A stretch of 64,000 nt of DNA, taken from positions 3,968,001 to 4,032,000 of the forward strand of contig NZ_CP048836.1 in NCBI RefSeq assembly GCF_010983895.1. Direction: 5' to 3'. Origin of the DNA: Nitrogeniibacter mangrovi. Its GTDB lineage: Bacteria; Pseudomonadota; Gammaproteobacteria; Burkholderiales; Rhodocyclaceae. Shown here in pieces: positions 45,258 through 54,124 of the stretch (the first letter of the stretch is position 1; the number at the start of each line of letters is the position of its first letter). The translations under genes and the position numbers were made by a program. The notes under the pieces were generated by a model that did not search any database, was not told the origin of the DNA, and was given only the letters and a program-made list of their open reading frames with translations.

Positions 45258-47231
45258 TCACACCGCCTGGCGGGCACCGGTGTCCGGCGCCGTCCGTGCG
45301 GCCAGCTTGCGATAACGGCGATCCGCCGCGGCAAAGGCGCCACCGAGCGCCATGAGCGCACAACCCAGCCAGATCCAGCTGATGAAGGGCTTGTGATAGA
45401 GACGCACGATCCAGGTGTGGTCGTCGATCTGCTCGCCCATGGAGGCGTACAGGTCACCGAACAGGCCGACGTTGATCGACGCTTCGGTCATGGGCATGCC
45501 GCGGGCGCTGTAGACCCGCTTCTCGGGCTCGAGCGTGGTGATCGTCTTGCCGTCGCGGGTGACCTTGAGTTCGCCGCGCGACGCCGAATAGTTCGGGCCC
45601 GGCGCATCCTTGATCGCCATCAGTTCGAACTGGTAGCCGGCCAGCGTCGCGGTGTCGCCCACCTGCATCTTCACGTCCACATTGTTCTGGGTGCCGTTGA
45701 CCATGGCCACGCCGATGATGAACACGCCGATGCCGACATGGGCCGCCAGCATGCCCCACCAGCCGCGCGGGATGGCCGACAGGCGGGCGCCGAAGGCCGC
45801 ACCCGGGCGCTCGCGCAGGCGATCGACCAGCAGCAGGCCGCTGGCCAGCAGCACCCAGGCCGCCAGGGTCAGGCCCAGCACCATGCGCCAGGTGATGTGC
45901 CCCGCCGCCCAGGCGCCCAGACCGCCGAGCGCCAGACTGCCGAGCAGCCACGGCGCCAGCCGGCGCGCCAGCAGGGCCACGTCATGGCCCTTCCAGCGCA
46001 CGAACGGACCGATCACCATGAGCAGCACCACCGGCACCATCAACGGCAGGAAGACCGCCTCGAAGTACGGCGGGCCCACCGAGATCTTGCCCAGGCCGAG
46101 GGCGTCGAGGAACAGCGGATAGAGCGTGCCCAGCAGCACCGAGGCGGCCACCACCGACAGCAGCACGTTGTTGATCAGCAGCATCGACTCGCGCGAGACC
46201 AGCGAGAACTTGCCGCCGCCGGCCAGCTTGGGCGCGCGCCAGGCGAACAGGGTGAGCGAAATGCCGATCACCAGCACCAGCAGGCCGAGGATGTAGAGAC
46301 CGCGACGCGGGTCGGTGGCGAAGGCGTGCACCGAGGTGAGCACGCCCGAGCGCACCAGGAAGGTGCCCAGCAGCGACAGCGAGAAGGCGGCGATCGCGAG
46401 CAATACGGTCCAGCTGCGGAAGGCGCCGCGCTTTTCGGTCACCGCCAGCGAGTGGATCAGCGCGGTGCCCACCAGCCAGGGCATGAAGGAGGCGTTCTCG
46501 ACCGGGTCCCAGAACCACCAGCCGCCCCAGCCGAGCTCGTAGTACGACCAGCCCGAGCCGACCGTGATGCCCATGGTGAGGAACATCCACGCCACCACCG
46601 TCCACGGTCGCGACCAGCGCGCCCAGGCGGCGTCGAGGCGGCCCGAGATGAGCGCCGCGATGGCGAAGGCGAAGGCCACCGAGAAGCCCACGTAGCCCAT
46701 GTAGAGCAAGGGCGGGTGGATGATCATGCCCGGGTCCTGCAGCAACGGGTTCAGGTCCTGGCCTTCGGCCACCCCCGGCACCAGGCGCAGGAAGGGGTTG
46801 GAGGTGAAGATGATGAAGGACAGGAAGCCGGCGCTCACCAGGCCGAGCACGCCGAGCACGCGGGCCACGAACAGGTCGGGCAGGGTGCGCGAGAACACCG
46901 TGACCGCCACCGTCCACAACGACAGGATCAGGCCCCACAGCAGCAGCGAGCCTTCGTGGCTGCCCCACACGCCGGTGACGCGGTAATACACCGGCAGCTT
47001 GGTGTTCGAGTGCTGGGCCACGTACTGGACCGAGAAATCGTTGTGCACGAAGGCCCAGGTCAGACAGGCGAAGGACAGCACCATGAACACGAACTGTCCC
47101 TGCGCCGCGGGCCGGGCCACGGCCACCAGGGCCGCGCGGTTGCTGCGCGCGCCAATGAGAGGCACCACGCCCTGCACGAGGGCGATGATGAAGGCGAGGA
47201 TGAGGGCGAAGTGACCGAGTTCTGGAATCAT
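45258..47231 (-). CDS. ccmF: Cytochrome c haem lyase subunit CcmF
   Basis: This 657-aa polytopic membrane protein of about 15 helices forms the haem lyase with CcmH and CcmI. The tryptophan-rich WWD motif is present in GWGGWWFWDPVENASFMPWL, with the surrounding His residues (HSLAVTEKRG, LTSVHAFATDP). It accepts haem from CcmE and attaches it to the CXXCH of apocytochromes. The start overlaps the ccmE stop by 4 bp. Confidence 0.97.
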   Translation of the reverse strand: MIPELGHFALILAFIIALVQGVVPLIGARSNRAALVAVARPAAQGQFVFMVLSFACLTWAFVHNDFSVQYVAQHSNTKLPVYYRVTGVWGSHEGSLLLWGLILSLWTVAVTVFSRTLPDLFVARVLGVLGLVSAGFLSFIIFTSNPFLRLVPGVAEGQDLNPLLQDPGMIIHPPLLYMGYVGFSVAFAFAIAALISGRLDAAWARWSRPWTVVAWMFLTMGITVGSGWSYYELGWGGWWFWDPVENASFMPWLVGTALIHSLAVTEKRGAFRSWTVLLAIAAFSLSLLGTFLVRSGVLTSVHAFATDPRRGLYILGLLVLVIGISLTLFAWRAPKLAGGGKFSLVSRESMLLINNVLLSVVAASVLLGTLYPLFLDALGLGKISVGPPYFEAVFLPLMVPVVLLMVIGPFVRWKGHDVALLARRLAPWLLGSLALGGLGAWAAGHITWRMVLGLTLAAWVLLASGLLLVDRLRERPGAAFGARLSAIPRGWWGMLAAHVGIGVFIIGVAMVNGTQNNVDVKMQVGDTATLAGYQFELMAIKDAPGPNYSASRGELKVTRDGKTITTLEPEKRVYSARGMPMTEASINVGLFGDLYASMGEQIDDHTWIVRLYHKPFISWIWLGCALMALGGAFAAADRRYRKLAARTAPDTGARQAV

Positions 47232-47674
47232 TGCGCCACCGTCGCTGCTGTCTTGTGCGCCCGGTCGATGGCATCCTTCGCCTCGGGGGGCATGTAGTTC
47301 TCGTCATGCTTGGCCAGCACCTCGCTGGCCATGAACAGGCCGTTGGGGCCGATCTTGCCCTGGGCCACGGCGCCCTTGCCCTCCTTGAACAGGTCGGGCA
47401 ACGGCCCCTTGAAGGCCACCGGAATGCTCTTGGCGGTATCGGTGATCATGAAGCGCACCGTGATGCCGTCCGGGTCGCGCTTGATGGAGCCGGTCTCGAC
47501 CATGCCGCCGATGCGGAAGGTGCGCCCCTGCGGCACCTTGCCCTCGGCCACTTCGGTCGGGGTGTGGAAGAACACCAGGTTCTGCTGGAAGGCCGAGAGC
47601 ACGAGCGCGACTGCGCCACCGAGCAGGGCCACGCCGGCCACTACCAGCAGCAGGCGTTTCTGTCGGGCTTTCAT
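47228..47674 (-). CDS. ccmE: Haem chaperone CcmE
   Basis: This 148-aa periplasmic OB-fold protein has an N-terminal membrane anchor (RLLLVVAGVALLGGAVALVL). The covalent haem-binding His is in EVLAKHDENYMPPE, with the Tyr of the HxxxY motif. It takes haem from CcmC and delivers it to CcmF. Both ends overlap neighbours by 4 bp. Confidence 0.97.
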   Translation of the reverse strand: MKARQKRLLLVVAGVALLGGAVALVLSAFQQNLVFFHTPTEVAEGKVPQGRTFRIGGMVETGSIKRDPDGITVRFMITDTAKSIPVAFKGPLPDLFKEGKGAVAQGKIGPNGLFMASEVLAKHDENYMPPEAKDAIDRAHKTAATVAQ

Positions 47675-47871
47675 TGACGAATCTCCTTGCGCGCCGCCGT
47701 GGCCTTGGCCGCCCGGCGCAGTTTTTGCAGTCGATGGATCACGTGTTTCCGACGCCGGAGCACCAGCACAAGTTCCACGGCGATGAGCGCGAAGGCCACG
47801 CCGTAGGAGCCCCAGACGAAGAAGGCACTGCCGCCCATCGACCAGAATTCGGACCAGGATCCCCAGTTCAT
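47671..47871 (-). CDS. ccmD: Haem exporter accessory protein CcmD
   Basis: This 66-aa protein has one membrane helix (FFVWGSYGVAFALIAVELVL) followed by a strongly basic tail (RRRKHVIHRLQKLRRAAK). CcmD helps release holo-CcmE from the CcmABC complex. The start is the ATG at 47871, overlapping the ccmC stop by 4 bp. Confidence 0.92.
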   Translation of the reverse strand: MNWGSWSEFWSMGGSAFFVWGSYGVAFALIAVELVLVLRRRKHVIHRLQKLRRAAKATAARKEIRQ

Positions 47872-48629
47872 GCGCGTTCTCCGGCCGCATCGAGCACCTC
47901 GCCGACCCATTCGGTATGGCGTTCGCGTTCGAGAATCAGCGAGCGCACCCGCCACAGGGTGACGGCGATGGTGTAGGCCCAGGCGGCCAGCGCCATCACC
48001 AGCATGGACCACAACATGGTGGTGGCCATGCTCGGCGCCTTGGTCAGGCTCACCGAGGCGCCCTGGTGCAGGGTGTTCCACCACTTGACGGAGAAATAGA
48101 TGACCGGCACGTTGAGCGCCCCCACCAGGGACAGGATGGCGCCGGCCCGGTCGGCACGGCGCGGGTCCTCGATGGCCCGGGTCAGGGCGATGAAGCCGAA
48201 GTAGAGGAACAGCAGCAGCAGCTGCGAGGTCAGGCGCGCGTCCCAGACCCAGTAGGCGCCCCAGGTGGGCCGCCCCCACAGGGCGCCGGTCCACAGGGCC
48301 ACGAAGCAGAACATCGCGCCGGTGGGCGCCAGCGCCTGCGCCATCATGGCCGACAGGCGGGTGTTGAAGACCACGCCCACCGCCGACCAGAAAGCCATCA
48401 CCAGGTACACGAACATGGACATCCAGGCCGCCGGCACATGGATGAAGATGACCCGGTACACCTCGCCCTGCACCGCATCGGTCGGGGCGACGAAGAAGCC
48501 CAGGTACAGGCCGATGAGCGTCAGCACCCCGGCAATGGCGAGGAACCACGGCGCCATCTTCCCGGCCAGCGGGTAGAACATGTGGGGGGCCGCGTAGCGA
48601 AACAGGCTGAAGCGTTGCGGGGTTTCCAT
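47868..48629 (-). CDS. ccmC: Haem handling protein CcmC
   Basis: This 253-aa protein has six membrane helices and the WWD motif in WGAYWVWDARLTSQLLLLF, flanked by conserved His (FIHVPAAWMS; WWNTLHQGASVSL). It loads haem onto CcmE. It follows ccmB after a 57-bp gap and overlaps ccmD. Confidence 0.96.
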   Translation of the reverse strand: METPQRFSLFRYAAPHMFYPLAGKMAPWFLAIAGVLTLIGLYLGFFVAPTDAVQGEVYRVIFIHVPAAWMSMFVYLVMAFWSAVGVVFNTRLSAMMAQALAPTGAMFCFVALWTGALWGRPTWGAYWVWDARLTSQLLLLFLYFGFIALTRAIEDPRRADRAGAILSLVGALNVPVIYFSVKWWNTLHQGASVSLTKAPSMATTMLWSMLVMALAAWAYTIAVTLWRVRSLILERERHTEWVGEVLDAAGERA

Positions 48630-48686
48630 CTCGAATATCTGTTTGTTTCCAGTCGCTTGGGGGCGTGCCGGGGGTCTCGGGGGGCT

Positions 48687-49355
48687 CTACTCTACCGCGA
48701 TTCTCAATGCGGCCGCACATGCCCATGGCGCCAGCGCCAGCGCCGCGAGCGATCCGCCACCGAGCAACAGCAGGTGCGCCGCCGCGCCGGTGCCCGACAG
48801 ATGGGCATCGACGGCACCGGCACCGAAGATGAGAATGGGCACGAACAGGGGAAGAACCAGCAGGGCCAGCAGCATGCCGCCACCGCGCAGCCCCAGCGTC
48901 AGGGCCGCGCCCACCGCCCCGAGCAGGGACAGGATCGGCGTACCGAGCGCCAAGGATAGGATGAGCACCCCGGTCGCACTTTGCTCCATGTCAAAGAGCA
49001 AGGCCAGCAGGGGCGCAGCCGCGATGAGCGGCACCGCCGTGGTCAGCCAGTGGGCCAGCACCTTGGCCAGCACCCACAGCACCGCCGGCTCGGGCGAGAG
49101 CAGCAACTGTTCGAGCACCCCGTCGGTGTGATCCTGGGCGAACAGCCGGTGCAAGGACAGCAGGGTCGCCAGCAGCGCGGCCACCCACAGCACGCCCGGC
49201 GCGATGGTGCGCAGCAGATTCGGCTCGGCACCGACACCGAACGGGAACAGGCAGGCCACGATGGTGAAGAAGGCCAGCGTCACCATCACGTCGGCGCGGT
49301 TGCGCCAGGCCAGCAGCAGGTCGCGGCGCAGGACTTCGAAGAACACGCTCAGCAT
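48687..49355 (-). CDS. ccmB: Haem exporter membrane subunit CcmB
   Basis: This 222-aa membrane protein of six helices starts MLSVFFEVLRRDLLLAWRNR, the family signature, and has FAQDHTDGVLEQLLLSPEP in the first cytoplasmic loop region. It pairs with the ATPase CcmA. The ATG at 49355 overlaps the ccmA stop by 7 bp. Confidence 0.95.
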   Translation of the reverse strand: MLSVFFEVLRRDLLLAWRNRADVMVTLAFFTIVACLFPFGVGAEPNLLRTIAPGVLWVAALLATLLSLHRLFAQDHTDGVLEQLLLSPEPAVLWVLAKVLAHWLTTAVPLIAAAPLLALLFDMEQSATGVLILSLALGTPILSLLGAVGAALTLGLRGGGMLLALLVLPLFVPILIFGAGAVDAHLSGTGAAAHLLLLGGGSLAALALAPWACAAALRIAVE

Positions 49356-49975
49356 GCCGCCTCCGCCAGGTCGAACAGGCGCACGGCGGTCCGGAAGGGC
49401 ACATCCTGGTGGGTGGTCATCACCACCATGCCGCCCCGGGCACAGTGGGCATCGAGCCACTCGGCCAGATCGCGCACCGCGTCCACGTCGAGCGCCACGA
49501 AGGGCTCGTCGAGGATCCACAGCGGCACGTCCTCGGACAGGTAGAGCCGCGCCAGCCCGACCCGGCGCCGCTGCCCCTGGGACAGCACCTTGGCCGGCAG
49601 ATCGCGCTGGAGCGACAGGCCGATGCGTTCGAGCGCCGCCTCGCAGGTGGCCTCGTGGGCATCGCGCCCATGGGTGGCGGCGGCGAAGCGCAGGTTCTCG
49701 ATGGGGCTGAGCAGGTCGTTGAGCGCCGCCGAATGACCCAGGTAGAGCATGTCCTGGTGAAAGGCGTCGCGATGGCGGTCGATGCGCCGGCCGTGCCAGC
49801 GCACCGCGCCGTGCTCGGGCAGGGACAGGCCGCACAGCAAGCGCAGCAGGCTCGTCTTGCCGACCCCGTTCGGCCCGCCGATGCGCACCAGCTCGCCCGG
49901 ACTCACCGTGAGGTTGACGTCGGCAAACAGCAGGCGATCGCCACGCAGACAGGCGAGTTCGGTCACTTCCAGCAT
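49349..49975 (-). CDS. ccmA: Haem exporter ATP-binding protein CcmA
   Basis: This 208-aa ABC ATPase powers release of holo-CcmE from CcmC. Walker A is GGPNGVGKTSLLRLL, the signature is LSQGQRRRVGLARLYL, Walker B is PLWILDEPFVALD and the switch His is in VVMTTHQD. It is the first gene of ccmABCDEFGHI, with a dyad symmetry upstream. Confidence 0.96.
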   Translation of the reverse strand: MLEVTELACLRGDRLLFADVNLTVSPGELVRIGGPNGVGKTSLLRLLCGLSLPEHGAVRWHGRRIDRHRDAFHQDMLYLGHSAALNDLLSPIENLRFAAATHGRDAHEATCEAALERIGLSLQRDLPAKVLSQGQRRRVGLARLYLSEDVPLWILDEPFVALDVDAVRDLAEWLDAHCARGGMVVMTTHQDVPFRTAVRLFDLAEAAC

Positions 49976-50321
49976 GGACGGGATTCAATCACAACCATCA
50001 ACAAAAAGATAGATGTGGGATATTTTCCCACTCATCAGCATCACGCGTCGTTGCAGGGACACGCCACACCGGAGCCGGAGCATACCCGAGCCGACCCGAT
50101 TCCGTGTCCGCAACGCCGCCGGCCCTCTGTGTTCCCGATTCGAGCACATCCGGCCGGCGGTGCGCCTGAGGCGGATCAATTCTGGTGGCGATCGAGGCCG
50201 TCGAACCGACTCCCGGTGACGCCCGACCGGGCCGAAAGGCCCACCCCAACGCCATGGGAAGGCATAATGCACTCCAAGACGTTCCACAAAACGACCGTTC
50301 GTATCAACTCACCTCCCGGCC
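49976..50321. other. Divergent intergenic region between ccmA and the diguanylate cyclase gene
   Basis: No gene is seen. The left part is AT-rich (49981-50035) and holds the dyad described separately, probably at the ccm promoter. The right part contains CATAAT at about 50263, a possible -10 for the cyclase gene, but no good -35 was found. Confidence 0.4.
50015..50031. promoter_or_regulatory. Dyad symmetry upstream of ccmA
   Basis: GTGGGA and TCCCAC form a perfect inverted repeat around TATTT; weaker symmetry extends to GATG on one side and CTCATC on the other. It is about 40-55 bp before the ccmA ATG in an AT-rich patch, where a promoter is expected, so it may be an operator. It does not match FNR or NarL boxes and the protein is unknown. 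Confidence 0.45.
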
Positions 50322-52115
50322 ATGCCCGCTCCCCTTGACCGTCGCCTCCCGTCCCTGCGCCGCGCACGCGCAGGCGCGCGGCTGATCGGTCGTGTGCTGA
50401 TCGCGATCGGCACGCTGGGGGCGATTGCCGCCACCCCGGCGTCGGCCCAGGCGCTGCGCGCCGACACGCCACCGACCGGCCCCATCGGAGCGCAGGCGTC
50501 CATCCTGACCGTGACCGACGCGCGCGGCGACGACCTGGCCGGCGTGCGCGCGCGCTTCGAACGCGGCGAGGGGCGGCGCTCGCGGCACGCGGTGATCTCC
50601 GCCGGCATCGACGCGCCCGCCACCTGGCTGGCCTGGCAGGTGCGCAACCCGACCGACGCGCCGGTGGCGCGGCGCCTGGGGGTCGACAACCCGTGGATCG
50701 ACCAGCTCGATCTCTATCAGGTCACACCCGGCCAGGCGGCACGCCACTGGCACACCGGCGACGCCGAGCCCCAGGCGAGCCGTCCGGTGGCCGGGGTGAA
50801 CTTCGCCTTCGACCTGAGCTTCCCGCCCGGCGACACGGCCCTGTACCTGCGCGCGCGCACCGCCGACCCGCTGGTGCTGCCGGTCCATCTCGAATCGGTC
50901 GCCCAGTCGGCGGCGCGCCAGTCGCAGACCGACTTCCTGCAGGCCTTCGGCTACGGCTACCTGGTGGCGCTGATCGGCTACAACCTGCTGATCTGGGCCG
51001 GCGTGCGCAAGCGCAGCCACCTGCTCTACTCGACCTACCTGGGCAGCTTCGTGCTCCTCAATCTGGCCTACACCGGCTACGGCTACGCCTGGCTGTGGCC
51101 GGCGCACCCGGGCGTCCAGCGCTACATCATCCTGATCCTGATGGTGGCGTTCTCCATCGCCGGGCTGATGTTCGCCCTGCGTTTCCTCGACATGCGCCGC
51201 CATGCCCCTGCACTGCGCCGGGGCGTGCGCCGCGCCTGCGTGGCGGCGGCGGCCGCCACCGGCCTGTGCGTGGCGATGGGCGCCCAGGGCCTGACGGCGA
51301 CCCTCGCCTTTGTCGTCATCTGCGCCTTCACCCCCACCATGCTGTGGCTCGGCATCGTCGCCCTGCGTGCCGGCCATGCCGCGGCCCGCTACTTCCTCGC
51401 GGCCGCCGGCGCCGGCACCGCGGGCACCCTGATCACCGCGCTGGCGGTGCTGGGCGCCATTCCCTTCACGCCATGGACCTTCCATGCGGCGCAGTTCGGC
51501 ATGCTCACCGACGCCACGCTGCTGGCGCTGGCGCTGGCGCACCGCTTCCGCCTCAACGACGCGGACCGGCGCCGCGCCGAGGCGCTGGCCCGTACCGATC
51601 CGCTCACCGGTCTGCTCAACCGCCGCGCCTTCTACGAGCGGGCGGACGCCGCGTGGAGCACGGCGGCACGCAACGACCGGCCGCTGGCGGCGGTGGTCGT
51701 GGACATCGACCACTTCAAGCGGCTCAACGACACCCACGGCCACACCACCGGTGATGTCGCCCTCGCGGAAGTGGGCCGGGTGCTGGCGTCCACGGCCCGG
51801 CGCGGCGACATCGTGGCGCGCTGGGGTGGGGAGGAATTCGTGGTGTTGCTGCCGGAAACCGATGAACACCAGGCGGCGCGGCTGGCCGAGCGTCTGCGCC
51901 GGCAGATCCACGCCCTGGAGCTGGCCACCAGCGACGACACGCCGATTCGCCTGAGCGCGAGTTTCGGTGTGTGCAGCCGCACCGGCCTGGACTCGCTCGA
52001 CGCCCTCATCGACACTGCCGATACGCACCTGCGTGAGGCCAAGCAGGCCGGCCGCAACCGCGTGGTCAGCGCGCGGCTGGCACCGCTCGCCTGCGACGCC
52101 ACGCCCCGGGCCTGA
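50322..52115 (+). CDS. Diguanylate cyclase with 7TM (7TMR-DISM) sensor
   Basis: This 597-aa inner membrane protein has a signal peptide (TPASAQA), a periplasmic 7TMR-DISM beta domain (about residues 50-190), seven membrane helices (about 205-410) and a C-terminal GGDEF domain (about 435-590). The active site is RWGGEEFVVLLPE and the GTP-binding segment is DIDHFKRLNDTHGH. RRGD lies exactly five residues before GGEEF, so the inhibitory I-site (RxxD) is intact. It should make c-di-GMP in response to an unknown ligand. Its stop lies only 3 bp from the stop of the convergent AraC gene. Confidence 0.93.
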   Translation: MPAPLDRRLPSLRRARAGARLIGRVLIAIGTLGAIAATPASAQALRADTPPTGPIGAQASILTVTDARGDDLAGVRARFERGEGRRSRHAVISAGIDAPATWLAWQVRNPTDAPVARRLGVDNPWIDQLDLYQVTPGQAARHWHTGDAEPQASRPVAGVNFAFDLSFPPGDTALYLRARTADPLVLPVHLESVAQSAARQSQTDFLQAFGYGYLVALIGYNLLIWAGVRKRSHLLYSTYLGSFVLLNLAYTGYGYAWLWPAHPGVQRYIILILMVAFSIAGLMFALRFLDMRRHAPALRRGVRRACVAAAAATGLCVAMGAQGLTATLAFVVICAFTPTMLWLGIVALRAGHAAARYFLAAAGAGTAGTLITALAVLGAIPFTPWTFHAAQFGMLTDATLLALALAHRFRLNDADRRRAEALARTDPLTGLLNRRAFYERADAAWSTAARNDRPLAAVVVDIDHFKRLNDTHGHTTGDVALAEVGRVLASTARRGDIVARWGGEEFVVLLPETDEHQAARLAERLRRQIHALELATSDDTPIRLSASFGVCSRTGLDSLDALIDTADTHLREAKQAGRNRVVSARLAPLACDATPRA

Positions 52116-52118
52116 CGC

Positions 52119-53138
52119 TCAGGAGGGCCGCAGGCGGCGCAGGCTCACCGAGGGGTTCTCGCCGAAGCGGCGCCGGTAGCTGGCCGCAAAGGCGCCGAGA
52201 TTGGCGTAGCCCCACTGCTGCGCGACGCTGGCGACCGTGGCCCCGTGGCCGGCGCTGAGCAGGTCGCGCCGGACCCCCTGCAGGCGCAGTTCGCGCAGGT
52301 GGGCCATGGGCGAGGTGCCGCGGAACTGACGGAAGCCGCTGGTGAGCGCGCGCACGCTGATCCCGGTGGCCAGCGCCACTTCGCTGAGCGTGGGTGCGCT
52401 GCGCGCATGCTCGGCCATGTAACGCTCCGCGCGGCGCACATAGCCCGGCGCCACGCAGGGCAACGGGCGCGGCGCCGCAGGCCGTTCGAACTGCCGCACC
52501 CACTCCATCACCATGTGCATGCCGAGCATCTCGGCCAGATGCCGGCCCAGCGGTCCGTCGGTGACCTGCTCGGGCGTCTGCGCCACCGCGCGACAGGCAT
52601 AGTCGAGCAGGCTGAGCCAGGCCGAACCGGTGCCGCCGAACTTGAACTTGCAGCGCCACATCCCCTCGTCGGCCGCCTGCCCGAACCAGCGCTGGTAGAG
52701 GTCGGCGAGGAAGGCATGCGGGAAGGTGATGTTGACCTGCAGGTGCTCGGGATTGAAGTCGGCCCAGTATTCGGTGCGGCTGGTGTCCACCAGGAAGGTC
52801 TCGCCCACGTCCACCTCGGCGCAGCGCCGGGTGTCGATCCAGTGGCGCGACTTGCCGCGGATGGTGGTCAGCGCCATGCCCATGCCCGGCCCGCGCGAGA
52901 ACTCGTTCAGGTGCACCGGGATGCCGTAGTGGAACCGGCTCAGGATCATGCTGCCGATGGTCACCGCGTAGAGCGCGGAGTCGGGGTGGTGACAGGGCCC
53001 CGGGGTCACCGTGTAGGGCATGTAGACCTGGTTGGTCCATGCCCTCAGTTCGTCGAAGTCCCGGGTGAGGATCAGTTCATGCCGGTCGGTCGCCGCGCCC
53101 GCCGCGTCGACCACCAGGGCGCTTTGCAGGAAGTCCAT
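52119..53138 (-). CDS. AraC-family transcriptional regulator
   Basis: The ATG at 53138 has GGAGG 6 nt upstream and gives 339 aa. The N-terminal part is an AraC-binding-like cupin domain (FHYGIPVHLNEFSRG, EYWADFNPEHLQVNITF) and the C-terminal 100 residues carry two HTH motifs (LSEVALATGISVRALTSGFR and VASVAQQWGYANLGAFAASY) with the AraC signature. It closes a three-gene minus-strand run with the outer membrane protein and the MetX-like hydrolase and probably regulates them, as AraC-type XylS/FeaR-like proteins regulate catabolic genes. Confidence 0.9.
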   Translation of the reverse strand: MDFLQSALVVDAAGAATDRHELILTRDFDELRAWTNQVYMPYTVTPGPCHHPDSALYAVTIGSMILSRFHYGIPVHLNEFSRGPGMGMALTTIRGKSRHWIDTRRCAEVDVGETFLVDTSRTEYWADFNPEHLQVNITFPHAFLADLYQRWFGQAADEGMWRCKFKFGGTGSAWLSLLDYACRAVAQTPEQVTDGPLGRHLAEMLGMHMVMEWVRQFERPAAPRPLPCVAPGYVRRAERYMAEHARSAPTLSEVALATGISVRALTSGFRQFRGTSPMAHLRELRLQGVRRDLLSAGHGATVASVAQQWGYANLGAFAASYRRRFGENPSVSLRRLRPS

Positions 53139-53197
53139 GAGGTCCCTCCGTGTCACGCTCGGATTGTGGCCGATCCAGGCCCCCGAGGGGGCCGGGA

Positions 53198-54088
53198 TCA
53201 GAAGATCTTCAACAGACGCAGATTGATGCGCACGTCCTCCTTGACACCATTGCGCACCGACAGGTCGGTGCCCGCCGAGCCCAGGATCTGCCAGCTCGGG
53301 GTGAGGAAGTGCCCCACCGACAGCAGGCACTTGGTGCGCCGCTGGGCATCGTCCTGGTCCACCCCGTCGATCTCGGTCTCGCCGCCCCAACTATACGAGA
53401 TCGCCGGGCTCACGTAGGTGGTGTCGCTGAGCGGATAGCGCAGATGCGCCTGGAGCTCGTAGAGCGGCTTCTGCCGCAGCCTCGCCCCGGCGGGACCGAA
53501 ATCGCCGTTGGCGCCGAACACGGTCACGTCGCCGATCACGTCGAGCATCATGTTGCCCGGGATCGGCGTCATGTAGCCGACCTGCAGGGCGAACTTCCAG
53601 CGGTTCTCACCGAGGGCGTTGATCGCGCGATGGCGGTCGTACTTTCCGGTGGGCAGCCACAACCAGGGGGAGACGACGAAGGCGCGCTTGCCCTCCGGGT
53701 CGTTGATCAGGTGGATGGTATCGACCAGGATCAGATCGCCGATGCCGTTGGCCGACTTGAGCGCCGAGAGGTCGCCGCCGGTGGTGACGCGGCCGAAGGG
53801 CTGCAGGAACTGCAGCGCATGCACCTGCTCGCCGATCTGGGTGTAGTGCACGCCGCGGGCGATGCCCACGTCGGCGCTCAGGCGGGCATGGCCGGAGACC
53901 TTGTCGCCGTCGGCATAGAGGGTGTCGCCGCTGCTGTGCTGCAGGTACAGCACCGCGAGGTTGGTCCCCGCGGGCAGGCGGGTGATGTCGCCCGCGTCGA
54001 TGGTCACCGCCCGTGCCGGCGAGGCGCCGGTCAGGCCGAGTGCGGCGGCCGCAAGCAGGCCGCCCATGCTTCGGGTCAGCATGTTCAT
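53198..54088 (-). CDS. SphA-like / phenol-degradation-type outer membrane protein
   Basis: This 296-aa protein has a signal peptide (LGLTGASPARA) and the beta-barrel pattern of the Phenol_MetA_deg family (VSPWLWLPTGKYD, YELQAHLRYPLSD, SPAISYSWGGETEIDG). Such proteins occur beside aromatic or lipid catabolic genes and may form uptake channels; SphA binds sphingosine-like signals in pseudomonads. The ligand is unknown here. It ends 59 bp before the AraC gene and follows the hydrolase by 36 bp. Confidence 0.8.
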   Translation of the reverse strand: MNMLTRSMGGLLAAAALGLTGASPARAVTIDAGDITRLPAGTNLAVLYLQHSSGDTLYADGDKVSGHARLSADVGIARGVHYTQIGEQVHALQFLQPFGRVTTGGDLSALKSANGIGDLILVDTIHLINDPEGKRAFVVSPWLWLPTGKYDRHRAINALGENRWKFALQVGYMTPIPGNMMLDVIGDVTVFGANGDFGPAGARLRQKPLYELQAHLRYPLSDTTYVSPAISYSWGGETEIDGVDQDDAQRRTKCLLSVGHFLTPSWQILGSAGTDLSVRNGVKEDVRINLRLLKIF

Positions 54089-54124
54089 GAGTTCTCTCCT
54101 GTGGATGCTGTCGGGGTCGGGGGC

